Source: Frigoribacterium faeni
GTDB taxonomy: Bacteria > Actinomycetota > Actinomycetes > Actinomycetales > Microbacteriaceae
Assembly: GCF_007988805.1 (NCBI RefSeq)
Contig: NZ_BJUV01000026.1
Coordinates: forward strand, 1-41,092
DNA length: 41,092 nucleotides
Reading direction: 5' to 3'
The translations under genes were made by a program, and so were the position numbers. Below are positions 1 through 8,184 of this stretch, one piece after another. The notes under the pieces are model-generated. The model made no database searches and was not told the DNA's origin. It saw only the letters and a program-made list of their open reading frames with translations. Position 1 is the first letter of the stretch; the number at the start of each line of letters is the position of its first letter.

Positions 1-68
1 CCGCCTCCTCATGGCGTCGCTGAGTCGAACGTCCGCTGAGCCATCGTCCATCGGGCCGAACAGGAGGG

Positions 69-728
69 TCAGGCCGTACGGGCCATCGCTTTGTAGAGGT
101 CCTTGTCCAGCGGTGGCTGCGGCATGGGGGGCAAGGGGGCTCCCGGGGTTGCCACGGCCCTGAGGAAGTGACCAACGAGTCGTTTCCACGAGCTTGGTGC
201 CGCCTCGGCAGTAGCCGTCACAAGGCCCGCGTTTGCCATCAACAGGATCACGAAGTCCTCGGAGGCGAAATCGGCTCGTAGGTGCCCAGTTGCTTTGGCA
301 CCGGCGATAAGGGTCAGGAAGCCTCGATAGCTCGAGTCTCTGAGGTCCTCGAGTTCACGTGCATCAGGGAAAGTGATGGTGAGGACATTGGCGAATCCGC
401 GATCCGCGGCCTGCATGGAACAGATGGTCTCGATGAACCCTGTGAAGCCAGCCCAGGCATTTGGATTCGCTAGCGCCTCGTCCGTCGCGCGCACATAACT
501 GGCCATGTGCTCGGCGAAGACGGCAGCAATCAAGTCATTTTTGGTGGCGAATCGTCGGCTGAGCGTTGCCTTCCCGACGCCGGCCTCCCTGGCGACCGAT
601 GACATCGAGATGTCCAGCCCCTCAGAGGCATAAAGGCGTCGTGCGGCACTCAGGATGCGATCGCGGTTGCGCTCAGCGTCGGCGCGGAGCGATCGATCGG
701 ATTCGCCACCTTCGAGCTCTGTCGGCAT
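69..728 (-). CDS. TetR/AcrR family transcriptional regulator
   Basis: One-component repressor. The N-terminal helix-turn-helix region is clear (RILSAARRLYASEGLDISMS, then VGKATLSRRFATKNDLIAAVF), and the C-terminal ligand domain is variable as usual; about 219 residues is normal for TetR. I chose ATG at 728 rather than the in-frame GTG at 734: a -10-like TAGGCT lies at 740-735, exactly six bases before this ATG, so the mRNA is probably leaderless, and starting at 734 would put the codon against the -10 box. It faces a plus-strand hypothetical-RidA-oxidoreductase group, which it probably controls. A 54-bp dyad in the shared promoter (746-799) is the likely operator and abuts its own -10, suggesting autorepression. 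Ligand unknown. Confidence 0.85.
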   Translation of the reverse strand: MPTELEGGESDRSLRADAERNRDRILSAARRLYASEGLDISMSSVAREAGVGKATLSRRFATKNDLIAAVFAEHMASYVRATDEALANPNAWAGFTGFIETICSMQAADRGFANVLTITFPDARELEDLRDSSYRGFLTLIAGAKATGHLRADFASEDFVILLMANAGLVTATAEAAPSSWKRLVGHFLRAVATPGAPLPPMPQPPLDKDLYKAMARTA

Positions 729-745
729 TTGCACAGCCTATCAAG

Positions 746-799
746 TGGAACGCCTGACCCACATGCTGCTAGCTTCGTCTATGTGGTTCGCACGTTCCA
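746..799. promoter_or_regulatory. Probable TetR operator: nested 54-bp dyad in divergent promoter
   Basis: Two inverted pairs share one centre. TGGAACG (746-752) mirrors CGTTCCA (793-799), and CCACAT (759-764) mirrors ATGTGG (781-786). The gap between outer and inner arms is six bases on both sides, and the inner spacer is 16 bases. The dyad lies between the TetR -10 (735-740) and the start of the plus-strand group at 894. Binding by the TetR at 69-728 is inference from position. Confidence 0.55.
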
Positions 800-893
800 G
801 TTACGGAATTGCCCGGCGGCCGACGAAACGCTCACTGTCGCGATCGGGCCGAAGAAGAGATCACGTCGATGACCGAGAAGGAGAGCAGACCAT

Positions 894-1205
894 ATGTCGG
901 TTCAACCCAAGACCGAGCCGGTAACTGAAGCGCCCGTGACCCCCGGGGATCGCGTGCTCCTCGGCTACCCGATGACGGCAATCCCCGAGCCGACATGGGC
1001 CGTTGTGGACTTCGTCCAATGGGTCCTCGCGGAAGAGATCCTGCGCGGTAACACCCAAACGCGCCCGTGGAAGGTCGGCTACCGAATCACGCTGATTGAC
1101 CCGTCGGGGCACGCGCTCGAGCAGCTGGGCGTCGCGTTCCTCGATGACGACGGACACGACATGGACGGCTTCGTGCTCGACATCGATCGAACCACCACGA
1201 ACTAG
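894..1205 (+). CDS. Hypothetical protein, 103 aa
   Basis: I do not recognise a family. The protein is acidic, soluble-looking and has no signal peptide or membrane segment. The start is supported by a good Shine-Dalgarno (GAAGGAG about 10 bases before ATG 894). It contains the stretch RPWKVGYRITLIDPSGHAL, which reads like a compact beta-rich domain. It is the first gene of a plus-strand group with RidA (39 bases downstream) and an oxidoreductase, divergent from a TetR gene, so it probably belongs to the same inducible response. The codon use matches the neighbours. Confidence 0.7.
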   Translation: MSVQPKTEPVTEAPVTPGDRVLLGYPMTAIPEPTWAVVDFVQWVLAEEILRGNTQTRPWKVGYRITLIDPSGHALEQLGVAFLDDDGHDMDGFVLDIDRTTTN

Positions 1206-1244
1206 CTACACCTCACCCCACCCCACAACAGAAAGAGCACTGCA

Positions 1245-1652
1245 ATGTCGACCGACTCCGCACAGACCCGTTTCCTCCAGCACACCCCCCACGGCTTCTC
1301 CAACGTCGTCGAGGTGACCGGCGGACGCCTCGTCTTCATCACCGGCCAGATGGCCCTCGACGCGACAGGAACCCTCGTCGGAGAGGGCGACTACAAGGCC
1401 CAGCTCGAGCAGGTCTTCGAGAACATCAAGACGCAGCTCGACGTCGTCGGCGCCGACTTCAGCCAGGTCATCAAGATCACGACCCTCGCCGAGGTCGGGT
1501 TCGCCGAGCACGCACTCGAGTTCGGCGAGGTCCGCGACCGCTACATCAACCTGGAGAACCCGCCCGCCAGCGCGATCTTCCTCGCCCCGAAGCTGATCCA
1601 CCCCGGCGCTCTCGTCGACATCTCCGCCATCGCGCATCTCCCCCTCGCCTAA
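1245..1652 (+). CDS. RidA family protein (reactive intermediate/imine deaminase)
   Basis: A 135-residue YjgF/YER057c/UK114-type protein. Members form trimers and hydrolyse reactive enamine/imine intermediates released by PLP enzymes, or act on other substrates in catabolic operons. Visible hallmarks are GGRLVFITGQMALDATGTLV near residues 26-45, a QLEQVFENIKTQL helix, and a C-terminal VDISAIAHLPLA in place of the usual 'VEIEAIA' ending. The conserved Arg near residue 105 of canonical RidA is not evident (the region reads ENPPASAIFLAPKLIHPGALVDI), so it may belong to a divergent subgroup rather than canonical RidA. A weak purine-rich ribosome site precedes ATG 1245. It lies between the hypothetical and the oxidoreductase in a probable TetR-controlled operon. 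Confidence 0.85.
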   Translation: MSTDSAQTRFLQHTPHGFSNVVEVTGGRLVFITGQMALDATGTLVGEGDYKAQLEQVFENIKTQLDVVGADFSQVIKITTLAEVGFAEHALEFGEVRDRYINLENPPASAIFLAPKLIHPGALVDISAIAHLPLA

Positions 1653-1670
1653 CGAGGCAACACCAACACG

Positions 1671-1716
1671 GCAGAGGCAGGCTGGTCGCGCGCACGCGGC
1701 CGGCCTGCCCCTCTGC
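1671..1716 (+). terminator. Hairpin after ridA-like gene
   Basis: GCAGAGGCAGGC (1671-1682) pairs with GCCTGCCCCTCTGC (1703-1716) around a GC-rich loop that can itself fold. There is no T tract. It lies between the RidA gene and the oxidoreductase, so it may terminate part of the transcription or act as an mRNA processing and stability element. Confidence 0.5.
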
Positions 1717-1757
1717 ACTTCGCATCGCCCCAACCACGACACAGACAAAGAGACACC

Positions 1758-2699
1758 TTGAAGGCCCTCGCGCTCCCCGCAATCGACCACTACGTCGAGC
1801 TCATCGACCTCCCTCTGCCTGCCGTTGAGGAGGGGCAGATCAGGGTGAAGGTCCATGCAGCATCCGTCAACGGATTCGACCTCGCCGTATCGGCGGGTTA
1901 CCTCCGCGGCAGGATGGAGCACCACTTCCCCGTGGTCATCGGGAAAGACTTCGCCGGCATCGTGGCTGCCGTCGGTGACAACGTGACCGGGTTCCGGGTG
2001 GGTGATCGAGTGTTCGGCGTCGTGAGCGAGAGCGTCCTCGGAACCGGGTCGTTCGGCGAGTACGTCACTGTCGCTGCAGACTTCGGGGTCACGCTCCTGC
2101 CCGACGAGATCAGCTTCGACGATGGGGCAGCCCTCGGCCTCGCAGGCACGACTGCCCGTGACGCTCTCAACGCCGTCACGATGGACGAGTCAACAACCGT
2201 CCTCATCTCCGGCGCCACCGGAGGAGTGGGACAACAGCTCCTCCAGCTCGCCGCCGCAACGGGAGCCCATGTGATCGCCACCGCACCGACTCCGACGGAC
2301 GTTGATCTCCTCACGACCCTCGGTGCGTCACAGACTGTCGACTCCTCTCGGAACATCACCGAGCAAATGGGCAAGCTCCACCCCGACGGTGTCGACGTCG
2401 TCTTCCACCTCGCCGGGGACGTCGACGCCCTCTCCGCGCTGGTCAAGTCCACGGGGACTTTCGTCACGACGATCGCCCTCGACCTCCCTCCCGTGCTTGC
2501 CACAGGTGCACGCGCGGAACGAATCATGGCCATGGCGACGCGAACCACCCTTGACGACGTCGCGGCGGCGCACGCTTCCGGGCTGACCACCCTCTCGATC
2601 GCGGCGGTCTACACCCTGGACGAGTTTCAGAGCGCTCTCGCTCACTTCACCTCCGGCAAGCGCGGCAAGATCGTTGTGCGCCCGAACCTCGAGGCTTGA
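1758..2699 (+). CDS. Medium-chain NADPH:quinone reductase-like oxidoreductase
   Basis: A zinc-independent member of the MDR (alcohol dehydrogenase/quinone oxidoreductase) superfamily. The N-terminal GroES-like domain includes HFPVVIGKDFAGIVAAVGDN (about residues 55-74) and VGDRVFG. The Rossmann nucleotide-binding motif is ISGATGGVGQQLLQLAAATG (about residues 150-169), and the family C-terminus is HFTSGKRGKIVVRP. The catalytic-zinc Cys/His ligands of true alcohol dehydrogenases are absent. The start is TTG at 1758, giving MKALALP, a typical family start; the ribosome site is weak. 313 residues is the normal size. It is last in the RidA group, 105 bases after it and beyond a hairpin, consistent with detoxification of an electrophile or quinone. 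Substrate unknown. Confidence 0.85.
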   Translation: MKALALPAIDHYVELIDLPLPAVEEGQIRVKVHAASVNGFDLAVSAGYLRGRMEHHFPVVIGKDFAGIVAAVGDNVTGFRVGDRVFGVVSESVLGTGSFGEYVTVAADFGVTLLPDEISFDDGAALGLAGTTARDALNAVTMDESTTVLISGATGGVGQQLLQLAAATGAHVIATAPTPTDVDLLTTLGASQTVDSSRNITEQMGKLHPDGVDVVFHLAGDVDALSALVKSTGTFVTTIALDLPPVLATGARAERIMAMATRTTLDDVAAAHASGLTTLSIAAVYTLDEFQSALAHFTSGKRGKIVVRPNLEA

Positions 2700-2802
2700 C
2701 AGCACCCCGCATCGACGAGAAACGACAGGATGAAGCTGCCCCCTCCACTCCTGTGATCGTCCACTCGAGGTGATCATTTGCGAGCATGAGAGCAAAGGAG
2801 GC

Positions 2803-2830
2803 GTCCCAATAGACGATCGTCTATCGGGAC
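2803..2830. terminator. 28-bp near-perfect palindrome, probable bidirectional terminator
   Basis: Bases 2803-2830 form a palindrome with one mismatched pair (left arm GTCCCAATAGACGATC, right arm GATCGTCTATCGGGAC). It lies between the convergent oxidoreductase and the broken small gene at 2901-3316. Its right arm carries the CTATCGGG motif that recurs in many intergenic gaps further on, making this the most complete copy of that family in the window. Confidence 0.6.
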
Positions 2831-2900
2831 ACGCCCTGTTGATATCTAGCTCTCGGAGGTCGCCCGGGGTGAGCGCGCACCGCTGAGCGCCTGACCCGGG

Positions 2901-3316
2901 TCATGGAGCCTTGGTTCCTACCGGTGGCCTTGCTGCCCGAGTCTTGGGCGGCTCGGGACGATCGCTAGCCCAGTCAACGTGGTCACCAGTCACACCGGGA
3001 AGATGGGTTCCGGGGTCATGGGCAGGTTCGGCCTCCGGGTAGAGGCCCCGCCCAGACGCGGGACTGGCATAGAGCGCAGCAAGCCAGGTCGGGTTGATCT
3101 CTATCGTGCGACTCCCCGCGAATTCGAACCGCAACCCAATGTTCGGTGACAGCCACACCGTGGAACGCCATCCCCCGTCTCGATGGGCTCTTTCCACGAA
3201 AACATGAACGACTCGTTCTTGCGGAACTTGTTCACGATCACGATCTGCAAGTGGGCAAGAAGGCCGTCTTCGACTTTGAACTCGAGAATCTCACCGTCGT
3301 ACACGATGTACCCCAT
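2901..3316 (-). pseudogene. Frameshifted small Microbacteriaceae protein (DUF7882-like)
   Basis: Reading starts at ATG 3316 with a ribosome site (GGAG) upstream and gives MGYIVYDGEILEFKVEDGLL, continuing to IETGDG near 3170. The reading frame then changes: the neighbouring frame continues with WRSTVWLSPNIGLRFEFAG, then TIEINPTWLAALYASPASGR and HLPGVTGDH. Together the two parts make one ~138-residue protein of a family common in Microbacteriaceae and often misnamed ATP-dependent DNA ligase. The break fits loss of one C, where family members read Gly-Arg (GGC CGT) and this copy has GGCGT near 3166-3172. It is either a real frameshift mutation or a sequencing error. The function of the family is unknown; the family name is from memory. 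Confidence 0.75.
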
Positions 3317-3922
3317 GGAGGCTCCGAAAGTTAGTGCGCCGAAACGGTGCTGACAGCAGGGCCTGGGCTGCGGGTGGGTGTGCTCACGACACTATGCACT
3401 CTCCGGGCCATGCCAATGGGGCCACCCATGGTGGCTCTTGCGCGCATGAGGTTCAACAGCTCGAGTCTTCTCAGGGACCAAGAAATCCCAGGGAGCGCGA
3501 GAAGGCGGCAGGGCCTCACCCGTGAAGAGGACCCTGCCGCTGCCAGCCGCACCGAACCCGATCAATGCGAACTGCACGCCCAGAGAACCTGAACCGCCCT
3601 CAGGACTAGACCAGACTCTCCGACGTCACGGGCAACAAAAAGGTCTAGACATAAGCCCCCGCGCACGATAGGAGCTGGCAGGTCCTAAGCACCCACTAGC
3701 GGCGAGAGGATTGCGGGTCTATGGTTCCCCCACCGACCCGGACCCATCTAGGGCCATCCTCATCCTTCCCGCGGCCGGTAAGCCACGGCCCGGGAAACTA
3801 GTCGCCCTGTGCATGACAGGGTGACACCGGCGGGCGTCTGGTTCCTGAACCACCAGACGCTCGCCACCACTCATGCTCGCCTCGATACAGAGTCCGGTTA
3901 TGGATGGCCTACCGGGCGCGGT
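3317..3922. other. 606-bp stretch without a convincing gene
   Basis: Several short open frames overlap here on both strands, but none has family-like content or a clear ribosome site. It contains a stem-loop at 3505-3540 (GCGGCAGGG pairs with CCCTGCCGC) and the terminator-like hairpin at 3829-3865. A small RNA cannot be excluded. Confidence 0.5.
3829..3865. terminator. Strong hairpin downstream of the esterase operon
   Basis: GGCGGGCGTCTGGT (3829-3842) pairs with ACCAGACGCTCGCC (3852-3865) with one G-T wobble-type mismatch. It is 58 bases beyond the esterase stop. A second small hairpin, CCCTGT-GCATG-ACAGGG, follows at 3805-3821. There is no T tract, as is common in actinobacteria. Confidence 0.6.
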
Positions 3923-4882
3923 TCAGCTCACTGGTGACTTTCGAGCGTGGGCCGCTCGCAGGGCTTGTAGTCCCTCTTCTCGCCAGGTCCGGGCGGATGC
4001 CATGACTTTCGTAAAGGCGCTGGACCCGTGGATGTGCCCGAGTTGTAGGGAGAACGTTGCGGGAACTCGGTCGAGGGTGAGGCGTTCGGCGTAGCGTGCG
4101 CCGTCGTCGACGATGGGGTCGTATTCCGCCGACATTATGTGCGCCGGGGGCAGGTCGCTGAGGTTCTCGGCGAGCAGCGGTGATGCGTAGGGGTTGGTCG
4201 CGTCGGCCTCGGACGGAAGGTACAGGCGTCGGCACAGGTGCAGGGTCTGTTCGGTGAGTCCGTAGCCGGTGGCGTTTCGGCGGATGGAGGGGCTGCTGAA
4301 GGTGAAGTCGAGCGAGGGGACTTCCAGCAGTTGGAAGGCGATCGCGGGACCGTCGTCGTCTCGGGCTTTCAGGCAGAGGGCGGCGGCGAGGTTGGCGCCG
4401 GCTGATCCTCCGCCGACGGTGATCAGGTCGGCGCGGGCACCGAGGTTCTCGATATTCTCGGCGACCCAGAGCAGCGCGGCGTAGCTGTCATTGAGAGCGG
4501 TGGGGAAGGGGTGTTCGGGGGCTTTGCGGTACTCGACGGCGACGACGATGCAGTCCGCTCCGGCGGCGCGTTCCTGGCAGAGGATGTCGATGACCATCGA
4601 GTGGATGGTGCCGCCGATCCAACCGCCGCCGTGGAAGTAGAGGTGGACGGGGTGGGGGCCGTCGCTGTCCGGGTGGAAGACGTTAAGAGTGATCTCCCCG
4701 TCCTGGACGGGGAGGGTCACGGTGCGCTTGCTTCGGACGGGTGGGGCGGGTTCGAGCAGCTGCTCGGCGAGTGCGGCGGCGCCTGCGTTCTCCTGCAAGC
4801 GGAATGCGGCGATGTCGTCGATCTCGGCGGGGACGGTCGGCATGGTCTCGAGCAGGGGAACGAGGAACGGGTCGAGCGGCAT
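3923..4882 (-). CDS. Alpha/beta hydrolase, hormone-sensitive lipase-type esterase
   Basis: A cytoplasmic carboxylesterase of the HSL (family IV) type, which hydrolyses short-chain esters. The oxyanion-hole motif HGGGW is at residues 84-88, and the nucleophile elbow GGGSAG has Ser160. The rest of the triad is probably Asp255 in AEYDPIVDD and His285 in LGHIHGS. I chose ATG 4882 because of the strong ribosome site GAAGGAG just upstream; longer upstream reading runs through the preceding gene. At 319 residues it is full length. It is the last of three minus-strand genes (MFS transporter, serine hydrolase, esterase), 28 bases after the serine hydrolase. This suggests the pathway imports an ester compound and cleaves it. 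Substrate unknown. Confidence 0.88.
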   Translation of the reverse strand: MPLDPFLVPLLETMPTVPAEIDDIAAFRLQENAGAAALAEQLLEPAPPVRSKRTVTLPVQDGEITLNVFHPDSDGPHPVHLYFHGGGWIGGTIHSMVIDILCQERAAGADCIVVAVEYRKAPEHPFPTALNDSYAALLWVAENIENLGARADLITVGGGSAGANLAAALCLKARDDDGPAIAFQLLEVPSLDFTFSSPSIRRNATGYGLTEQTLHLCRRLYLPSEADATNPYASPLLAENLSDLPPAHIMSAEYDPIVDDGARYAERLTLDRVPATFSLQLGHIHGSSAFTKVMASARTWREEGLQALRAAHARKSPVS

Positions 4883-4910
4883 GAGTTCTTCTCCTTCGAA
4901 GAGTGGGGTT

Positions 4911-6089
4911 TCAGAGGCTGTCGCGCAGTGCGCGGCAGAGAGCCTCGGCGCGGTCGTCGGGGTAGCCGCCGGGGCGGATTGTCGCGTATCCGAGGGAAAC
5001 ACCGGATTCGGCATGCGCGAAGCCGAGCTGACCACCGGCTCCGTCGTGGCCGAAGCTGCCGGGGCCGGCCATGCCTCGGGGGGTGGAGTCGAGCATGAAT
5101 CCCGTGCCCCAGCGAAGCCCCGAGTCGGGGCCGAAGAACGGCGCGCCGACCGATTGAGGGAGGCGGGCGTCGCGGGTGGTGGCGGGCTGAAGCAAGCGGA
5201 TCCCGTCGACCTCGCCGATGGTCGCGGCGTAGAGGCGGGCGATGTCGTGGGCGGTGCCGACGATGTTCGCAGCGGGAATCTCGAAGCCGAGAAGGTCGGG
5301 GGTGTTCGCGGAGCCGAACAGGTTGAGGCCGTCGATGGCTCCGTTCATCCCCATCACGCGCGCCAGCATGTCGATGTTCGGGCTCTTCCACGGTGGTGCG
5401 GCGGTGTCGGGGAGTGGCTGCTCCTGGAGCGCGAAGTCCGGGTCGGTGTCGGGGTCGGTCCCGAAGGTGAGTCCGAGGCCGAGGGGGCCGGCGATGTGCT
5501 GGTGGAGCCAGTCCGCGGGGCGTAGTCCGGTGGTGCGACGGAGGACTTCACCGGCGAGCCAGCCGAAGGTGAGGGCGTGGTATGAGTGCGCGGTCCCAGG
5601 CTCCCAGAGCGGGTTCTGCCGGGCGAGGGCCTCGGTGACCGGATGCCACGCGCGCAGGTCCTCCACTGTGAGGGGCTCGTCGGGGGCGATGAGTCCGGCG
5701 CGGTGCGCGAGGAGCTGCCGGACGGTCAGTGCGCTCTTGCCGTGGTCGGCGAATTCCGGCCAATAGGTGGCGACCGGTTCATCGAGGGTGAGATGGCCCG
5801 CTTCGACGGCCATGAGCAGGCAGATGGTGGTGACGCCTTTGCTGACGGAGAAGAGGATGCTGCGGGTGTTGGCCGTCCACGGTCCGTGGCGGAAGGTGCC
5901 GCCGTGGAGGTCGACGACGGGGACGCCGTGGAGATAGACGGTGCAGGCAGCCCCGGTGTCGCCGCGTTCGGTGAAGTTCTGAGTGAACGCGTCGGCGACG
6001 CGTTGGAATCCGGGTTCGACGTGTCCGTGGATGGTGGGGGCGGAAGTGCTCATGGGTGGCGTGGAGGCCTTCTGGGTGGGGGTGGTCAT
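4911..6089 (-). CDS. Serine hydrolase, beta-lactamase class C/EstB-type esterase
   Basis: A penicillin-binding-protein-fold hydrolase. The active-site SxxK is S81-V-S-K84, the Tyr of the second motif is probably Tyr170 (SYHAL), and a GHDGAGG segment near residue 348 fills the place of the KTG box. Members include EstB-like esterases rather than true beta-lactamases. There is no signal peptide, so it is likely cytoplasmic. The ATG at 6089 overlaps the stop of the MFS gene by four bases (ATGA), indicating translational coupling, so I preferred it to the internal Met at residue 13. At 392 residues it is the usual family length. Together with the adjacent HSL esterase it gives two unrelated ester-cleaving folds in one operon. 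Confidence 0.87.
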   Translation of the reverse strand: MTTPTQKASTPPMSTSAPTIHGHVEPGFQRVADAFTQNFTERGDTGAACTVYLHGVPVVDLHGGTFRHGPWTANTRSILFSVSKGVTTICLLMAVEAGHLTLDEPVATYWPEFADHGKSALTVRQLLAHRAGLIAPDEPLTVEDLRAWHPVTEALARQNPLWEPGTAHSYHALTFGWLAGEVLRRTTGLRPADWLHQHIAGPLGLGLTFGTDPDTDPDFALQEQPLPDTAAPPWKSPNIDMLARVMGMNGAIDGLNLFGSANTPDLLGFEIPAANIVGTAHDIARLYAATIGEVDGIRLLQPATTRDARLPQSVGAPFFGPDSGLRWGTGFMLDSTPRGMAGPGSFGHDGAGGQLGFAHAESGVSLGYATIRPGGYPDDRAEALCRALRDSL

Positions 6090-7387
6090 GATGCTGAGGA
6101 CGAAGTGGCGGCGGTGATGTCGATGCTCTCGGTCTCGTGGTGGAACTCGTTGATGAGGCGTCCGCTGCGCACCCCGAACCAGCCGACGGCGATACCGGCG
6201 GCGGCGAGGACGGAGAGGGCGATCAGGAAGCCGTTGATTGAGCTCGAGAGAAGGAACGGCACGGGGACCAGGAGCAGTGCTGGCACCAGGCGGGCGATGG
6301 CGAAGATGACGCCTTGGCCGGTGGAGCGGAGCATGGTCGGGAACGCCTCGTTCACCCACACGCGGAAGATGGGCTCTCCGCAAAAAACGGTGCCCATGCC
6401 GGAAACGAGCACCGTGGTGACGAGCGTGGCCAGGTTCATTCCGAGGATGACGGGAATGAGGTATGCCGCGACGTAGAGGATTCCGCCGAGGATGAAGAAG
6501 GTGAGGCGGAAACGGGTGTCGACCACTCGCATGAAGATGACCTGCACGATGATCGCGAGCGGTACGAGGAACAGCACGAACACGGAGAATTCGGACACGG
6601 GAGTGCCGGTGAAGTTCGCTCCGATGTAGGCCGCGTAGGAGCCAAAGAGCGTGATCGGGATGCTCACCAGGGTGAAGAACCCGACGAGGATGAGGAACGG
6701 GAAGCGCAGCGGGGGCGTGATGAGGTCCCGCAGCTTCGAGCGGTCAGCGCGCACGGTGTGCACGCCCTGTGTCTGTTCCAGGCGAGCAGCTCGCCAGCTG
6801 GTGGATTCGGGGATCGTAAGTCGCAGCGCGAGGACGATGACCGCGACGACGGCGATGAGGCCGAAGATGGCCTGCGCGGCGAAGATCCCGGTCCCGCCGG
6901 TGAGGGTGGCGACGAGGACGACGGCGCCGATGCCGACTCCGGCGAGGAGGTTGGACATCACGAGGATCTTGCCGCGGTTCTGATCTGTCGCCGCTTCGGC
7001 GATGGTCGCGAGGGAGACGGGGATATCTGCCCCGATCGCTACACCGAGGACACCTAGACCCAGCAGCAGCAGCGGGAACGCGGTGGCCACGATCGGGACC
7101 GATGCGCCGAGGGCGATGAAGATCATCGTGACCACGAACACCCGACGCCGCCCGAAGCGGTCGCCAAGGCGACCGCCGATCAGAGCGCCGACCGCCACCC
7201 CGAAGGTGAGTGCGCTGGTGAGCACCCCGATCTGCCCGGGGGTGAGACCGATCGTCTGCTGGAGAATCACCAACGCGAAACCGACACCGTTCAGGGCCGC
7301 GCCATCGACGAAGGACGCCATGCCGGCCACTGTCCCCACCCACCAGGCGTTCACCGCGCGAGGGGGCGCCGGAATCGCTTCTGTCAT
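6086..7387 (-). CDS. MFS transporter
   Basis: A 12-helix major facilitator superfamily permease of 433 residues. The loop 2-3 signature is clear (GGRLGDRFGRRRV, residues 71-83), and another conserved stretch is VWVNEAFPTMLRSTGQGV in the C-terminal half, similar to the metabolite/sugar-porter-like branch that imports organic acids or sugars. ATG 7387 has the ribosome site GAAGGAGAAGG, almost identical to the one before the esterase; an upstream Met at 7408 overlaps it and is less likely. It is first in the operon with the two hydrolases and divergent from a TetR gene. Uptake of the ester substrate, or export of a toxic ester, both fit. Confidence 0.88.
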   Translation of the reverse strand: MTEAIPAPPRAVNAWWVGTVAGMASFVDGAALNGVGFALVILQQTIGLTPGQIGVLTSALTFGVAVGALIGGRLGDRFGRRRVFVVTMIFIALGASVPIVATAFPLLLLGLGVLGVAIGADIPVSLATIAEAATDQNRGKILVMSNLLAGVGIGAVVLVATLTGGTGIFAAQAIFGLIAVVAVIVLALRLTIPESTSWRAARLEQTQGVHTVRADRSKLRDLITPPLRFPFLILVGFFTLVSIPITLFGSYAAYIGANFTGTPVSEFSVFVLFLVPLAIIVQVIFMRVVDTRFRLTFFILGGILYVAAYLIPVILGMNLATLVTTVLVSGMGTVFCGEPIFRVWVNEAFPTMLRSTGQGVIFAIARLVPALLLVPVPFLLSSSINGFLIALSVLAAAGIAVGWFGVRSGRLINEFHHETESIDITAATSSSAS

Positions 7388-7479
7388 GACCTTCTCCTTC
7401 GAAGACATCGAGGCCAGGCCTCGTCGTGGGTACCGGCGAACCCGGCTGCGGCTGACTGTAGATCAAAATTGTCCAGGAT

Positions 7480-7524
7480 GGCAAGCATTCGGGGCGGCAA
7501 TTATTCGGTTTGGCAAATGTTCAT
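7480..7524. promoter_or_regulatory. Three tandem 16-bp operator-like repeats
   Basis: GGCAAGCATTCGG (7480-7492), GGCAATTATTCGG (7496-7508) and GGCAAATGTTCAT (7512-7524) repeat with an exact 16-base period in the divergent promoter between the MFS operon and the TetR gene. On the minus strand a possible promoter, TTGCCA-18 bp-TACAGT, overlaps the first repeat. They are likely the binding sites of the regulator at 7573-8184, although TetR sites are usually palindromes. Confidence 0.5.
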
Positions 7525-7572
7525 GCGAGGATGAGGTGCAGGGCGCGGGTCTCGCGGATCGAAGGAGAGCAG

Positions 7573-8184
7573 ATGGCGCCGGAGGCAACGGAACAGCCGG
7601 CCGTGTCGAAGCGGCGCGGACGATACGCGAACGGACTGCAGCGGCGAGACCTGTTCATCGACCGTGCGTTCGAGATATTCGCGACGCACGGCTTCCAGCG
7701 CCTGTCGTTGCGGAAGATCGCAGAGGAGCTCGGGGTCAGTCACGCCGCCCTCAGCTACCACTTCCCCTCTAAGGAGGACCTGCTGCAGGCCGTCTTCGAC
7801 CGTCAGGCGGAGCGGGACCGGCCCCTACTGGAGCGGTCGCTCTCCGAGCGGGGCTTGCTGGCTGCACTCTCGGAGCTCGTGCGACAGAATGAGAATTTTC
7901 CGGGATTGATCCAGCTCGACGCCACCATGCAGGCGGAGGCAATTCGGAAGGACCACCCGGGGCACGACTTCACCCACCACCGGATCGATCTGTTCAATGC
8001 CGACGTTCGTCGGGAGCTTGAGCGTGAGCAGGAAAAGGGTCGTCTGCGCGCGGACCTGGACCTCGACCTCACCGCGCGTCAACTCACCGCCATGGCGCGC
8101 GGGCTCCAGATGCAGTGGCTCTATGACCCCACGGTCGACGTCGCCGCGCACCTCGATGGGTTCCTAGCGTTCCTGCGCGCATGA
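7573..8184 (+). CDS. TetR/AcrR family transcriptional regulator
   Basis: A 203-residue one-component regulator. The helix-turn-helix is evident: FEIFATHGFQRLSLRKIAEE followed by LGVSHAALSYHFPSKEDLLQ. I chose ATG 7573 because GAAGGAG stands 6 bases upstream; an upstream Met at 7510 has no ribosome site and would add unrelated residues that include part of the operator repeats. It is divergent from the MFS-hydrolase-esterase operon, which it probably represses until the substrate is present. Its stop codon lies in the first unit of an eight-base tandem repeat. Confidence 0.85.
   Translation: MAPEATEQPAVSKRRGRYANGLQRRDLFIDRAFEIFATHGFQRLSLRKIAEELGVSHAALSYHFPSKEDLLQAVFDRQAERDRPLLERSLSERGLLAALSELVRQNENFPGLIQLDATMQAEAIRKDHPGHDFTHHRIDLFNADVRRELEREQEKGRLRADLDLDLTARQLTAMARGLQMQWLYDPTVDVAAHLDGFLAFLRA

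Noticed and set aside
3331-3600. Several short overlapping open frames on both strands
   Set aside because: None has a ribosome site, family-like content or consistent codon bias; they look like chance frames.
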